64,000 bases of DNA from DATMER01 sp035556715 (GCA_035556715.1 DATMER010000026.1:92670-156669); one strand, 5' to 3'; positions 1 to 8,358 are shown, counted from the stretch's first letter. Program-made: numbers and translations. The notes: generated from the letters alone by a model not told the origin.

Positions 1-1
1 G

Positions 2-109
2 GGGCTGGTGGTCCAGTTCGGCCACACCGCGGCGCAAGCAGCCGGGGGCATCGAGTTCCCGACCTACGGCTGGGTGTATTCGAATCTGCGGATCGAGATG
101 GTGCCGTAG
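2..109 (+). CDS. Secreted hypothetical protein, 3' end only (tandem paralogue of the next gene)
   Basis: An open frame enters from the left edge and stops with TAG at 107-109. The last 35 residues include QFGHTAAQ and end PTYGWVYSNLRIEMVP. The next gene ends with VEFGHFGE and PTYGWRYSNLRLTMIQK, so the two are tandem paralogues with the same C-terminal FGH...PTYGW.YSNLR signature. No function can be given. The start lies outside the window. Confidence 0.7.
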   Translation, partial: GLVVQFGHTAAQAAGGIEFPTYGWVYSNLRIEMVP

Positions 110-112
110 AGG

Positions 113-142
113 TTGACACCGTCGCCGAAGATATAGCAATAT
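113..142 (+). promoter_or_regulatory. Possible promoter of the secreted hypothetical gene
   Basis: A perfect TTGACA at 113-118 lies just behind the upstream stop codon, followed by AT-rich sequence with a weak -10 candidate (CAATAT, 137-142, 18 bp spacer). The start at 228 has its own ribosome site (TGGAGG). A GC-rich inverted repeat (TGCGGCC/GGCCGCA) lies in the presumed leader at about 188-207. The -10 is poor, so this is tentative. Confidence 0.35.
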
Positions 143-227
143 GGCTCAACGTCATTTCCCTGGATCGTAAGGCCAACCCCTGGCAGTCTGCGGCCCGAGG
201 TGGCCGCAGCACCTGGAGGTTGTTGAG

Positions 228-1322
228 ATGGTCAGACTCACGCTCTCGCTGTCCGCCCTGCTCTGCCTTGCCGCTTCCATCACCGCCGCGGGCCGCCTCG
301 ACCGGGAGCCGCTGCCGTTCGACCGCGGCGGTCTGCACCGCGCTGGCGGCACGGCCGCTCTCACGGGGTTGGAGCGCGGCAGCTATCGCCTCCTGGTCGT
401 GGGCGCGGCGGTGCCTGGAGCCCGGCCAGCCCGGTGCCAGCTCCGGCTCCTGGACGCCGCGGGCGCGGTACTCGCCGAGGCGCCCCTGAAAGTCCCGGCC
501 GGCTCCAGCGAGCAGATCGACTTTGCCGGACGCGCGAGCCTGAGCCGGGCCGCCGACGCCCAGGTGTCCTGCGATCAGCCTTTCCATGCCTACGCTGCAG
601 CGGCCGGACGGAACGAGCCCAAGGTGGTCTGGGGCGAGGGGAGCGGCCCGAGCACGTCCTGCAAGTTCACTCTGCAAGCGCAGCGCTCGCCCCAGGACCC
701 TCGCGTCCTCAGCGCCGTCCTGCCTGGAAACATCCATACGCCCTCCCCCGGAAACAAGCCCGAGAACCGGATCGGAGTGGTCTGTATCAACATCCCTCAC
801 GACCTGTCGCTGAGCAGGCTGATTCTCGAATGGGATGTCACACCCGGCCACTGGAACCCCCAGTATGTGCCGGGCAGCCACAACCTGGTCTGGCTCCATC
901 GTGGCAGCTATACCAAGAACACGGTGGGCAATGTGAATGTGTTCGGAAAGGTCGGAAAGAACGGCAACTTCTTTGCCATGAACCAGAACATCGACGCCTC
1001 CAAGCCCATGACCGGCAGGCTGAGGCCAGCCGATCTGGTGCTGGGCGGCTCGACGACCTACCATCTGGCCTACCTGTACGATGCTGCGAGCCGGAAAGCC
1101 TTCTTCGGGATCGCCGGCGCAGGCAGGTCCGAGGTCGCGAGCTTCGCAGCCACGGCCAGAGACGGAATTCTGCAGATCCCCAGGAAGAACCGGTGGAGCG
1201 ACAGCTCCCTGTTCGTGGAGTTCGGCCACTTCGGCGAGAGCAGGCCCAGGAAGGGCTTTCCCGCGGTTCCCACCTACGGCTGGAGGTACTCCAACCTTCG
1301 CCTGACGATGATTCAGAAGTAG
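228..1322 (+). CDS. Secreted protein of unknown function
   Basis: 364 residues. The first 20 or so form a signal peptide (hydrophobic LSLSALLCLAASITAAG), so the product is exported. The ATG is preceded by TGGAGG at good distance. The middle of the protein has a beta-rich look (VWLHRGSYTKN, GNVNVFGKVGKNGNFFAMNQ), and the C-terminus carries FVEFGHFGE and PTYGWRYSNLRL, shared with the truncated gene just upstream. I recognise no catalytic motif. The pair looks like a tandem duplication of a small secreted, possibly carbohydrate-binding or surface protein, but nothing beyond secretion is supported. Confidence 0.75.
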   Translation: MVRLTLSLSALLCLAASITAAGRLDREPLPFDRGGLHRAGGTAALTGLERGSYRLLVVGAAVPGARPARCQLRLLDAAGAVLAEAPLKVPAGSSEQIDFAGRASLSRAADAQVSCDQPFHAYAAAAGRNEPKVVWGEGSGPSTSCKFTLQAQRSPQDPRVLSAVLPGNIHTPSPGNKPENRIGVVCINIPHDLSLSRLILEWDVTPGHWNPQYVPGSHNLVWLHRGSYTKNTVGNVNVFGKVGKNGNFFAMNQNIDASKPMTGRLRPADLVLGGSTTYHLAYLYDAASRKAFFGIAGAGRSEVASFAATARDGILQIPRKNRWSDSSLFVEFGHFGESRPRKGFPAVPTYGWRYSNLRLTMIQK

Positions 1323-1324
1323 TA

Positions 1325-2713
1325 TCAGGCCGGGGGGCGTCCGAAGAAGGCCCGGAATGGCTTCCAGTAGAGGAAAACCAGCGCGGCGGCGGCGAGCGCC
1401 GCCGCCGCGAGCGAGGCGGCGAAGCGGGGCCAGGTGCCCACCGCGAAGAGCCAGGCAGCCAGGGCGAAGAGCGGCAGCGGCACCAGATAGATGATGGCGA
1501 GGTCGCCCATGAACCGCCAGAAGCGCGGGCCGAAGACGCGCGCGATCTCCCAGGCCATCAGCAGGTTGCCCACCAGCAGGTAGTTCGCCGCGGCCATGCC
1601 CGCGGCGCCATGGTCCTGGGTCAGGTACACCCCGAACCCCACCAGCGAGACCAGGTTGACCAGCATGATCCCGAGCCAGGTCCGGTCCTGGTGACGGGCC
1701 TTGAGCATCTCGCCGCCCAAGATCGTGAACTGGTCCAGGAACGGCACGAAGGCGAGCACCCGCAGCAGCGGCGCCGCGCCGGTCCAGTTCTCTCCCAGGA
1801 GGATGAGCACCACCTTCTCCGCGTTGAAGAACAGGAAATAGCTCGCCACCACCTGGCAGCCGAGGAGCTGGAGCGTGCTCAGCCGGAAGGCCTCCAGGAA
1901 GCGGGGGCGGTCGTCCAGGTACTCCACCAGCGTGGGGAAGAGCGCCCGCGGATAGACGATCGTGGCCACCAGGAAGGCGATCATGTAGGCCCTGGCGTAG
2001 AGGCCCACTGTCTCCGTGTCGTCGAAGATCTCGATGATGTAGATGTCGATGTAGGTGACGAGCTGGAGCGAGATCCAGATCCAGAACAGCCACGAGCTAC
2101 GGCGGATCAGGTCGGGCAGGAGATGAAGATCGGGGCGAAGCGGGATCTTCCCCCAGGCCTGCCACCAGGAGTACGCGGCCAGGAGCAGCGCGCCCGCGAG
2201 ATCGCCCGCCACCAGGGCCCAGACGTCCCAGCCGGCCCATGCGAGACCGATGGAAACCACCGCGATGGCCACGCCGCGCACGACCTCGGGACCGATCAGC
2301 CGGCCGATGGTCAGCTCGCGCTCGAAGAAGGCCTTGGGCACCACCGCGAGGCCGTCGAGGAAGACCCAGATGGCGAAGACCTGGAGCACCTTCGGCAGGT
2401 CCGCGTTGAGGAAGCCGAAGACCGGCGCGCCCGCGAACAGGAGGATGGAAATCAGCAGGCCGAGGACCAGGGTCGAGGCCAGCACGGTGCCGTAGGGGCG
2501 GCGGGGGTCCCGCACCAGGTGGTACGGCAGGCCGAGGTCGCGCACGGCCGAGGCCACGGTGACGATGCGCAGGGCTTCGTCATAGAGGCCGTGGCTGTCC
2601 GGCAGGATGAGCCGGGCGAGGACCAGCTTGGAGACGAAGCCGATGAGCATCCGGGCGAGCTGGATGCTGTAGCCCGCCAGGGTCGAGCGGAGGACGCGCT
2701 GCTCGGTGTTCAC
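1325..2713 (-). CDS. Wzx-like polysaccharide/oligosaccharide flippase (MOP/MATE superfamily)
   Basis: 462 residues, almost entirely hydrophobic, with about 12 membrane segments. This is the usual size and shape of inner-membrane Wzx flippases, which move lipid-linked glycans to the periplasm. The N-terminus RSTLAGYSIQLARMLIGFVS and the early acidic/basic loop ARLILPDSHGLYD fit the polysaccharide_synt family. It starts with GTG 16 bases behind the stop of the epimerase gene, so it ends a three-gene minus-strand set (oxidoreductase, epimerase, flippase). That context points to surface-glycan assembly. Its stop lies 2 bases from the convergent secreted gene. Confidence 0.85.
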   Translation of the reverse strand: MNTEQRVLRSTLAGYSIQLARMLIGFVSKLVLARLILPDSHGLYDEALRIVTVASAVRDLGLPYHLVRDPRRPYGTVLASTLVLGLLISILLFAGAPVFGFLNADLPKVLQVFAIWVFLDGLAVVPKAFFERELTIGRLIGPEVVRGVAIAVVSIGLAWAGWDVWALVAGDLAGALLLAAYSWWQAWGKIPLRPDLHLLPDLIRRSSWLFWIWISLQLVTYIDIYIIEIFDDTETVGLYARAYMIAFLVATIVYPRALFPTLVEYLDDRPRFLEAFRLSTLQLLGCQVVASYFLFFNAEKVVLILLGENWTGAAPLLRVLAFVPFLDQFTILGGEMLKARHQDRTWLGIMLVNLVSLVGFGVYLTQDHGAAGMAAANYLLVGNLLMAWEIARVFGPRFWRFMGDLAIIYLVPLPLFALAAWLFAVGTWPRFAASLAAAALAAAALVFLYWKPFRAFFGRPPA

Positions 2714-2729
2714 GTCAGATCACGTCAGC

Positions 2730-3929
2730 TCACGGCAGGAGATTGGCCCACCGCGCCCACTGCTCTGTGAGCTCCATCCCCCGCTCCAGGGAGAAGGCGG
2801 GCTCGTAGCCCAGCAGCCTCCGGGCCTTGTCGATCCGCACCCGGGTCTTCGCCGCGAAGAAGCCGACCATCTGGGGCGTGAGCGGATGGATCGGGGGTCC
2901 CTTCTCCGCGGGAGGAGAGGGACGCCCGCCGCCGGACATCTTCCCCTTGATCCGCTCCTGGACGCCCTCGGGCAGGAGCGAGCTCGCGGCCTCGCGCAAA
3001 GCCAGCAGCTCGCGGGTGCCCATGAGCCGGTCGCGGAAGCCCTGGTCCTGCTTGAAGGTGCGGAGGATTTCCTGGTGGAAGCGGCTGGTCTCGCGCCGGC
3101 GCTTCTCGTAGAACGCCAGGGCTTCCTCGGGGGTCATCGAGACAGTCCGGTCATCGTCTCCCAACATCCGGGCGAAGCGGCCGTAGAGCTCGCGCCAGGT
3201 CACGGTTTCGGGGCCGGAGATCAGGAAGGCCTCCCCCACCGCCGCGTCCTGGGTTGCGGCCAGGAGCATGGCGCTCACCAGGTCGTCCACGTAGACCGCG
3301 TTCGCCAGGCCGTCGCCGCCGTTGACCAGGATCATCCGGCCGGTCTTGAGCATCTCGATCTGCTGGATCGTCCAGACTCCGCCGTAGGGACCGTAGACCG
3401 CGGTGGGCTGGAGGATGGTCACCGGCATGCGGCCGGAGCGGGAGTACTGGACAGCGGTCTTTTCGGCGTCGAGCTTGCTGTCCGAGTAGGCGTTGCCGAA
3501 GCGGCGCCGGGGCGCGGTCTCATCGAGGTCGCCGTCGCCGGTCTGGCCGTAGACCATGAGGGTGCTCAGGTAGACCACCCGTCCCACTCCCGCCCTGTGC
3601 GCCGCTTCCAGTGTGCGCTCCGTCCCCACCCGGTTCACCCACGAGCGGCGCTTCTGGCTGCCGGTGGTCCCGTAGGCGCAATGGAAGAGGACGTCACAGC
3701 CCGCGACCGCCTTCTCCAGGTCCTCGCTGCGGGTCACGTCCCCGAGGTGGAAGGTGACCGGGAAGCGGGCCAGGCGGGCGGCGGAGGCCGGGTTGCGCAC
3801 GAGGACGCGGACGTCCGCGCCGTGATGGCGGACGAGCCTCTCCACGAGCCGGCCGCCGATGAATCCGGACGCGCCGGTAACCAGTGCCTTCATCGGTGCC
3901 TTCATCGGCGCCTTCACCGGTGCCTTCAC
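2730..3929 (-). CDS. NAD-dependent epimerase/dehydratase (extended SDR)
   Basis: 399 residues if read from the GTG at 3929. The Rossmann motif TGASGFIGGRLVERL lies at about residues 18-32. YSDSKLDAEK is the SDR Tyr-xxx-Lys active site, and DVLFHCAYGT resembles the usual NAD-binding strand. It probably modifies a nucleotide sugar for the flippase-linked glycan. The GTG overlaps the TGA of the oxidoreductase (GTGA, 3926-3929) with GGGAGG just upstream, so translation is coupled. The first codons are four copies of a 12-base unit giving (M/V)KAP-(M/V)KAP-MKAP-MKA, each with a possible start codon. The conserved fold begins at the last of these (3893). Confidence 0.88.
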   Translation of the reverse strand: MKAPVKAPMKAPMKALVTGASGFIGGRLVERLVRHHGADVRVLVRNPASAARLARFPVTFHLGDVTRSEDLEKAVAGCDVLFHCAYGTTGSQKRRSWVNRVGTERTLEAAHRAGVGRVVYLSTLMVYGQTGDGDLDETAPRRRFGNAYSDSKLDAEKTAVQYSRSGRMPVTILQPTAVYGPYGGVWTIQQIEMLKTGRMILVNGGDGLANAVYVDDLVSAMLLAATQDAAVGEAFLISGPETVTWRELYGRFARMLGDDDRTVSMTPEEALAFYEKRRRETSRFHQEILRTFKQDQGFRDRLMGTRELLALREAASSLLPEGVQERIKGKMSGGGRPSPPAEKGPPIHPLTPQMVGFFAAKTRVRIDKARRLLGYEPAFSLERGMELTEQWARWANLLP

Positions 3930-4957
3930 CGAGCCTCCCACGCGGCCAGCTCCGGAGGGTTCGACCAGGGCAGCTCGAGCGGCTGGCGGGCGGCATAGCA
4001 GGCCTCGATCAATTCGATCGACCGCCGGCCCTCGCGGCCGGACACGCGGGGCTGCCGCCCTTCGCGGACGGCTTCGGCGAAGTCGTCGATCTGGTCCACG
4101 AACACGTCCTCGAAGGTGCGCTTCGGGGTGCCCTCGGCCCGCGCATGGCCGGACAACGAGAGATCCCGATCCCCCCATCGCAGGACGATCGTCGGGTCGG
4201 GGTCCCAGATGCCGACCTCCAGAGTGGCGTGCTCGCCTTCGAAGATGCAGGTGTTCCGCAGGTTGCGGGTACGGCTGACCTCGACGACTCCCTTGACGCC
4301 CGAGCGCATCCGGAGGAGGAGGTCGCAATCCGATTCGATCCCGCCCTCGGCGTCGTCGCGGTAGTCGACCGAGGCCCAATCCCCCAGCCAGACGAGGAGG
4401 AGGTCGAGGACGTGAACGCCGAAGTCGGCGAGCACGCCGCCGCCCGCGGTCTCCTTGCGGAGGAGGTAGCCGGTGGCGAAGGGCCAGCGCGGGATGACTC
4501 CCTGGCGCAGGTCGAAACCGCGCAGCTCGCCGAGCAGGCCTTCCGCGAGGAAGTCCTTCACCCAGCGGGTCGCGCCGAAGAAGCGGAAGTCGAGCCCTAC
4601 TGCCAGGGTGGCGCCGCCTGCCTCGGCCGCGGCGATCATCTCGTCGCACTCTCCGGCCGTGAGGGCCATGGGCTTCTCCACGAGCACGGAGATCCCGCGC
4701 CGCAGCAGGTCCACGGCGACGGGCGCGTGGAGACTGTTGGGCAGGGCGACGACCGCGGCATCAATCCGGTCCAGGACCTCCCGGTAGTCGGTGGCGGTCT
4801 CGGGGACCCCGAAGCGTTCGGCCATGGCGCGGGCCCGGCCGGGGTCGGAGTCCACCAGGACCACGGCCTCGGCGCGCTCCGAGGCGGAGATCGCCGGCAG
4901 GTGGTTGATCTGGGCCACCGCCCCACATCCCAGCACGGCCAGTCGAACTTTCTGCAT
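3926..4957 (-). CDS. Gfo/Idh/MocA family NAD(P)-dependent oxidoreductase
   Basis: 343 residues, the normal family length. The N-terminus VRLAVLGCGAVAQINHLPAI is the GxGxxA dinucleotide-binding start, followed by ALPNSLHAP and the signature VEKPMALTAGECDEMI with the conserved EKP lysine. The C-terminal part is the alpha/beta substrate domain. Family members oxidise or reduce sugar hydroxyls, often on nucleotide sugars, which fits the neighbouring epimerase and flippase. The ATG has GGAG 4-5 bases upstream, and a TAAGAT -10-like box lies about 35 bases further up. The stop overlaps the next gene's start by 4 bases. Confidence 0.9.
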   Translation of the reverse strand: MQKVRLAVLGCGAVAQINHLPAISASERAEAVVLVDSDPGRARAMAERFGVPETATDYREVLDRIDAAVVALPNSLHAPVAVDLLRRGISVLVEKPMALTAGECDEMIAAAEAGGATLAVGLDFRFFGATRWVKDFLAEGLLGELRGFDLRQGVIPRWPFATGYLLRKETAGGGVLADFGVHVLDLLLVWLGDWASVDYRDDAEGGIESDCDLLLRMRSGVKGVVEVSRTRNLRNTCIFEGEHATLEVGIWDPDPTIVLRWGDRDLSLSGHARAEGTPKRTFEDVFVDQIDDFAEAVREGRQPRVSGREGRRSIELIEACYAARQPLELPWSNPPELAAWEAR

Positions 4958-5016
4958 GGTTCTCCGGATCTCTCCCCGTACGGCGGAGGCGTATCTTACA
5001 TGACCGGCTGGTGACG

Positions 5017-5300
5017 CGCATTCATATACTTTCCGCGGCTATCTATATGAATGGCGGGCAAATCATATAGGTAGCGAACAAATTTATATAAACGACGGCC
5101 CCCCATCATGTTCCGTGGCAGATCTATAATGGATACGCGGCGTGTCTATATAGATCTGCCGCCGTTCATATAGACAGGCGCCGTCCCCATATGATTTTTC
5201 TCCCAGGTATATAGCTACGCCGTAAGTCTATATAGATACGCGCTCCCTCATATGATTCCGGACGGATTCTATATAGGGGAGCGGCTCCCCATCATGTTTG
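5017..5300. repeat. Array A: about 14 degenerate 20-bp units with TATATA-type palindromic centres
   Basis: The 334-base gap between the oxidoreductase start and the nucleotidyltransferase stop holds no gene. It holds an array of GC-rich blocks, each with an AT core, spaced 20 bases apart. Cores lie at about 5021, 5044, 5064, 5085, 5104, 5123, 5146, 5165, 5187, 5207, 5227, 5248, 5267 and 5289. One unit is 22 bases and the rest 20. Typical cores are TCTATATAGA, TCATATGA and CCATCATG, mostly self-complementary. The flanks vary freely. The AT cores stand out sharply in a GC-rich genome. The last unit runs a few bases into the next gene. Function unknown. Confidence 0.85.
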
Positions 5301-6053
5301 AGCGCCGTCCCGCATCGTTGCCGCCAGATCTCCGGGCGTGCCGATGTCGCGGAACCATCCCGCGGGAAATTCCACGCCTTCGGCGTGCATCCCGGCCTCC
5401 ACGGCCGACCGCACGACCGCGCCGATCTGAAGCTCGCCTTCCAGGGGAGAAGACCGCACCATCTCGCGCAGGTGAAGCGTGAAGGCCGGCGTCCAGACCG
5501 CGATCAGCCAGTTGTAGCGCAGGGATGTCGTCTCCGGCCGCACCTCGATGCGGCGAACCCGGCCATCCGGCCCGCAGTCCACCATGTCCGTCGTCCGGCA
5601 CCGCTCGGCCGGGAAGAGCCCGAGGACGAGGTCGGCTCCCGTGGCGGCCTGCCGTTCCAGCAGGCGGGCGTAGGCGTCCGCCGGCTCGAACAGGCAGTCC
5701 GGGAAGCCGAGCGCCACGAGTGCGTCCTGAGTGAACGGGAAAGCGTAATCGAGGGTCTCGGGGACGCTGCGGGAGCCGGGGATCGAGATGTAGGCGAGGG
5801 ACATGTCCGCCATCTCCCCAGTGCCGAAGTAGCGGGCCACGTCCCACTTGGATTCATGGAGAACGAGGAAGGCGCGGCGGATGCCCGCGGCCCGGAAGCG
5901 CTCCAGCAGGTAATGGCAGGCCACCTTGGGGACCGGCCCCTGCGGCGTCTCGCGGAAGCCGATCGGAAGCAGCTCCTTGCTGCAAGGCAGCCGCCCCAGC
6001 CGCTCCGCGCGGCCCGCGGCGGGGATGAGGCCGAGGACGTCAGTGGGATTCAC
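5292..6053 (-). CDS. Sugar-phosphate nucleotidyltransferase-like protein
   Basis: 253 residues from the GTG at 6053. The N-terminus LGLIPAAGRAERLGRLPCSK is the nucleotide-binding signature of the glucose-1-phosphate thymidylyltransferase/NTP transferase family (GxGxRxx...K form, here AAGRAERLG...SKELLPIG). Later features are LVLHESKWDVARYFG and the metal/sugar-site-like WFRDIGTPGDL. It probably makes an activated sugar for the glycan genes downstream on the same strand. The start was chosen because homology begins there. It overlaps the small antitoxin-like gene by 14 bases. An ATG at 6101 is in frame but would add an unconserved tail. Confidence 0.75.
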   Translation of the reverse strand: MNPTDVLGLIPAAGRAERLGRLPCSKELLPIGFRETPQGPVPKVACHYLLERFRAAGIRRAFLVLHESKWDVARYFGTGEMADMSLAYISIPGSRSVPETLDYAFPFTQDALVALGFPDCLFEPADAYARLLERQAATGADLVLGLFPAERCRTTDMVDCGPDGRVRRIEVRPETTSLRYNWLIAVWTPAFTLHLREMVRSSPLEGELQIGAVVRSAVEAGMHAEGVEFPAGWFRDIGTPGDLAATMRDGAQT

Positions 6054-6231
6054 GGGTGAACCGTGCCCGGACCTCGGAGACCTCGACGGTCCTGCCGGCA
6101 TCGCTGTCTCTCAAGCCCGCCTCGATTTTCTGTCGGACGTAAATGCGGTACATCAGATCGTCCCAGGTTGCATCCTCCGGCAGATCCTCCACCAGACGCC
6201 GAGCCTCTTCCTTGACCGAGATCTCTTCCAT
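6040..6231 (-). CDS. Small antitoxin-like protein (no toxin partner seen)
   Basis: 63 residues, highly charged. It begins MEEISVKEEARRLVEDLPED and contains ATWDDLMYRIYVRQKIEAGL. This pattern is common in small proteins that sit next to ParE/RelE toxins in other bacteria. No toxin gene adjoins it here: downstream is the nucleotidyltransferase, which it overlaps by 14 bases. The ATG at 6231 has no ribosome site, but a TACGCT -10-like box lies 7 bases before it, suggesting a leaderless transcript. Assignment as an antitoxin is from recalled family resemblance and is not certain. Confidence 0.6.
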   Translation of the reverse strand: MEEISVKEEARRLVEDLPEDATWDDLMYRIYVRQKIEAGLRDSDAGRTVEVSEVRARFTRESH

Positions 6232-6238
6232 CGGAAAA

Positions 6239-6244
6239 AGCGTA
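6239..6244 (-). promoter_or_regulatory. -10 box TACGCT, leaderless start of the antitoxin-like gene
   Basis: TACGCT on the minus strand ends 7 bases before the ATG at 6231. No ribosome site fits between, so transcription probably starts at or next to the start codon. Confidence 0.45.
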
Positions 6245-6270
6245 CCACGGGGCTCTCGAATCGCCCGTGC

Positions 6271-6276
6271 TATCAT
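6271..6276 (+). promoter_or_regulatory. -10 box TATCAT upstream of the glycosyltransferase gene
   Basis: TATCAT in GC-rich sequence, divergent from the antitoxin-like gene. No ATG, GTG or TTG in the glycosyltransferase frame follows within 250 bases. Confidence 0.35.
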
Positions 6277-6303
6277 CCGCCCCCAACCGTCCCGGAGCCC
6301 GCC

Positions 6304-8226
6304 CTGCAGCCTCAAGCCCCAACGCCGGATGGACCGCCGGATCGACCTGATGCCACGCCTCGGCGCTCACCGGGCTGGATCGCCCCCGCTCTGGCCGCGC
6401 TTCTTCTCGTCAGCTTCCTCCTGCGCGCCTGGGACGCCAGCCAGGGGCTCCAGGCCGGACGCTACTACGACGAGCGCTATACGTTCCGCAACGTCTCCCT
6501 GATCCTGCGCCAGGGGAACTGGCGGCCCGGGCAGGCCTACTACCTGAGCCTTTCCTACCTACCCCAGACCGTGGTCCTCGCAGCCAGCCAGGCGCTCCAC
6601 CGGGCCACGGGCATCCAGGCGCTCTCGATCTACGGCAAGACCGCGGATCGCTACTCTCCCACCGCCTATCTCCTGGCCCGGCTGTGCAACGTCACCTACG
6701 GCGTGCTCAGCCTCTGGGTGGTCTTCCTCATCGGCCGGCGGATCTTCTCTCCGGAGACCGGGCTGCTGGCCGCGGCCATCCTGTCCGCGTTCCCGCGCCA
6801 CGTGCTCAGCTCGACCCAGTTCAAGCCCGACATCCTGGTCCTCCTTCTGACCCTCGTTGCCTTCTACTGGACCCTGGACGCGGCGCTCCGCCCCGCGCTC
6901 CGGCGCTTCCTCAAGGTCGGGCTCGGCGTGGGGCTCGCCGTGGCCACCAAGTACACGGGGATCGCCGCGGCCATCCCCATCACCGGGCTCGCGCTGGTCC
7001 GCGGCTGGCGCGACCGCAGGCAGTGGCTCTGGCTCGCCCTGGCCGGGCTGACGTCCATCGCCGTCTTCGTTCTCCTGAACCCGTACCTCGGCGTGGTCCT
7101 GGAGTACATCCCGAAGCAGCTCACCCACTACTCGGGCAACGCCCGGCAGCGTGGCAGCGGCCATGGCGACGTGCTCGTCCAGCAGGCGCGGTTCCTGGTG
7201 GAGCATCACGGCCCCGTGCTGGCAGCCTTTGCCGCGGCGGGACTGGCCGGACTCGCCTGGAAGGTCTTCCGCCCCGGGTCCTGGAGCCCGGAGCAGCGGC
7301 TCGGCGCGAGCCTGGCCCTGGTCCACTTCCTCGGCTACTCCGTGTTCCACGCCGGGGCCACGACCCTGTTCCGGGGACAGAACTACCTCCTAGTCGTCCC
7401 CTTCACCTCGCTGTTCGCAGCCTGGGCCATCCTCGAGCTCTGGCGTCTTCTTACTCAACGCGTCGCCCTGCTGCGGCCCGCGACCGCCGCGGTCTGCCTG
7501 ATCCCGGTCGCGCTCCTGGTCTATGAGCAGGCCGACCTCGTCTACGCGCGGGTGATCCCCACGACCTGGGACGCGGCGAGCCAGGTGCTGGCGACCGAGC
7601 TGGCGCCGCTGGAGCTGCGGCAGGTGGTCTATGAGACCCCGGCGGGGACGCTCCGCCTGACCCGCGGCGCGGACCGCGCCATCGCCACGGGAACGGAGCG
7701 GCTGGCGCGGCTCGATCCGGTCGTCCTGGACCGGGCTGATGCGGAAGTCTTCCTGCGCAGCCGCTTCCAGGGCCGGGAGGCCGACTTCTACCGCCGGCGC
7801 GAGGCTCTCCTGCGAGGAGGACAGGCCCGGGTCGTGTCCGGAGCCCCCTTCCACAGCCGCGGCGAAGCGGTGGTCCTGCTGCTCCACCCCTGGGTGCCCG
7901 CGGCTCCCCCCGAGCCGCTGCCGCTGGGACGGCCGGGTCCGGCACGGGCCCTCGCGGGCAAGATGCCCTCGGGCTTGAAGCCGGGCGAGGTGGCGTCCCT
8001 CGTCCTCTGGGTCCCGCGGGAGGCCGGACCGGTGGCTGCCTTGCGGGTCGAGCCCGGCGGCCGGCGCCTGCCTCTCACCGAGACCGGCCGCCGCGGCAAG
8101 AGACGGCGCCTGGTCACGACACGGTTCGAGCTCTCGGGCCAGGAGGCGCGGGTGCGCATCCCCGCCCCGCCCGACATGCCGGTGCGCCCCTACCGCGTCG
8201 AGCTGCACCGCTGGCGCCGGCCTTGA
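6304..8226 (+). CDS. Membrane glycosyltransferase, PMT/ArnT (GT39/GT83-like) family
   Basis: About 640 residues. After a Pro-rich cytoplasmic tail there is a first membrane helix (ALAALLLVSFLLRAWD), then a first loop with the DERY acidic pair typical of lipid-phosphate-sugar dependent mannosyl/arabinosyl transferases, about ten further membrane helices, and a soluble C-terminal half. Such enzymes transfer a sugar from a polyprenyl-phosphate donor on the periplasmic side. The start is uncertain: the frame is open from 5926, but between the divergent -10 boxes and the first helix there is no ATG, GTG or TTG. The nearest candidate is CTG at 6304. A GC-rich hairpin follows the stop. Confidence 0.75.
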   Translation: MQPQAPTPDGPPDRPDATPRRSPGWIAPALAALLLVSFLLRAWDASQGLQAGRYYDERYTFRNVSLILRQGNWRPGQAYYLSLSYLPQTVVLAASQALHRATGIQALSIYGKTADRYSPTAYLLARLCNVTYGVLSLWVVFLIGRRIFSPETGLLAAAILSAFPRHVLSSTQFKPDILVLLLTLVAFYWTLDAALRPALRRFLKVGLGVGLAVATKYTGIAAAIPITGLALVRGWRDRRQWLWLALAGLTSIAVFVLLNPYLGVVLEYIPKQLTHYSGNARQRGSGHGDVLVQQARFLVEHHGPVLAAFAAAGLAGLAWKVFRPGSWSPEQRLGASLALVHFLGYSVFHAGATTLFRGQNYLLVVPFTSLFAAWAILELWRLLTQRVALLRPATAAVCLIPVALLVYEQADLVYARVIPTTWDAASQVLATELAPLELRQVVYETPAGTLRLTRGADRAIATGTERLARLDPVVLDRADAEVFLRSRFQGREADFYRRREALLRGGQARVVSGAPFHSRGEAVVLLLHPWVPAAPPEPLPLGRPGPARALAGKMPSGLKPGEVASLVLWVPREAGPVAALRVEPGGRRLPLTETGRRGKRRRLVTTRFELSGQEARVRIPAPPDMPVRPYRVELHRWRRP

Positions 8227-8247
8227 TCCCATCCCCCCTCTCCCCAG

Positions 8248-8277
8248 CCCTCTCCCCCGCCTGCGCGGGGGAGAGGG
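8248..8277 (+). terminator. Strong GC-rich hairpin after the glycosyltransferase gene
   Basis: A 13-base perfect stem (8248-8260 with 8265-8277, arms CCCTCTCCCCCGC and its complement) and a CTGC loop, 21 bases after the stop. No U-tract follows, so it may act with Rho or only protect the 3' end. Confidence 0.55.
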
Positions 8278-8320
8278 AGCATCCGCGGGAACTTTTCCCG
8301 CCCCTCCTCCGTCCAAGGGA

Positions 8321-8356
8321 TTGACGAACGAAATCCCTAGTACTAACTTATTAGTA
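8321..8356 (+). promoter_or_regulatory. Promoter and BlaI-type operator of the repressor/peptidase pair
   Basis: TTGACG (8321-8326), 17 bases, then TAACTT (8344-8349) form a sigma-70-like promoter. The palindrome TACTAACTTATTAGTA (8341-8356) covers the -10 box and ends two bases before the ATG. BlaI/MecI proteins bind such dyads, so the repressor probably controls its own transcription. Confidence 0.75.
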
Positions 8357-8358
8357 GA

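Noticed and set aside
434..2770. A 778-residue plus-strand open frame across the secreted gene and the flippase
   Set aside because: It is Arg/Glu/Gly-rich without hydrophobic structure and is the shadow of real genes in GC-rich sequence; both covered genes have signal or membrane segments and recognisable motifs.
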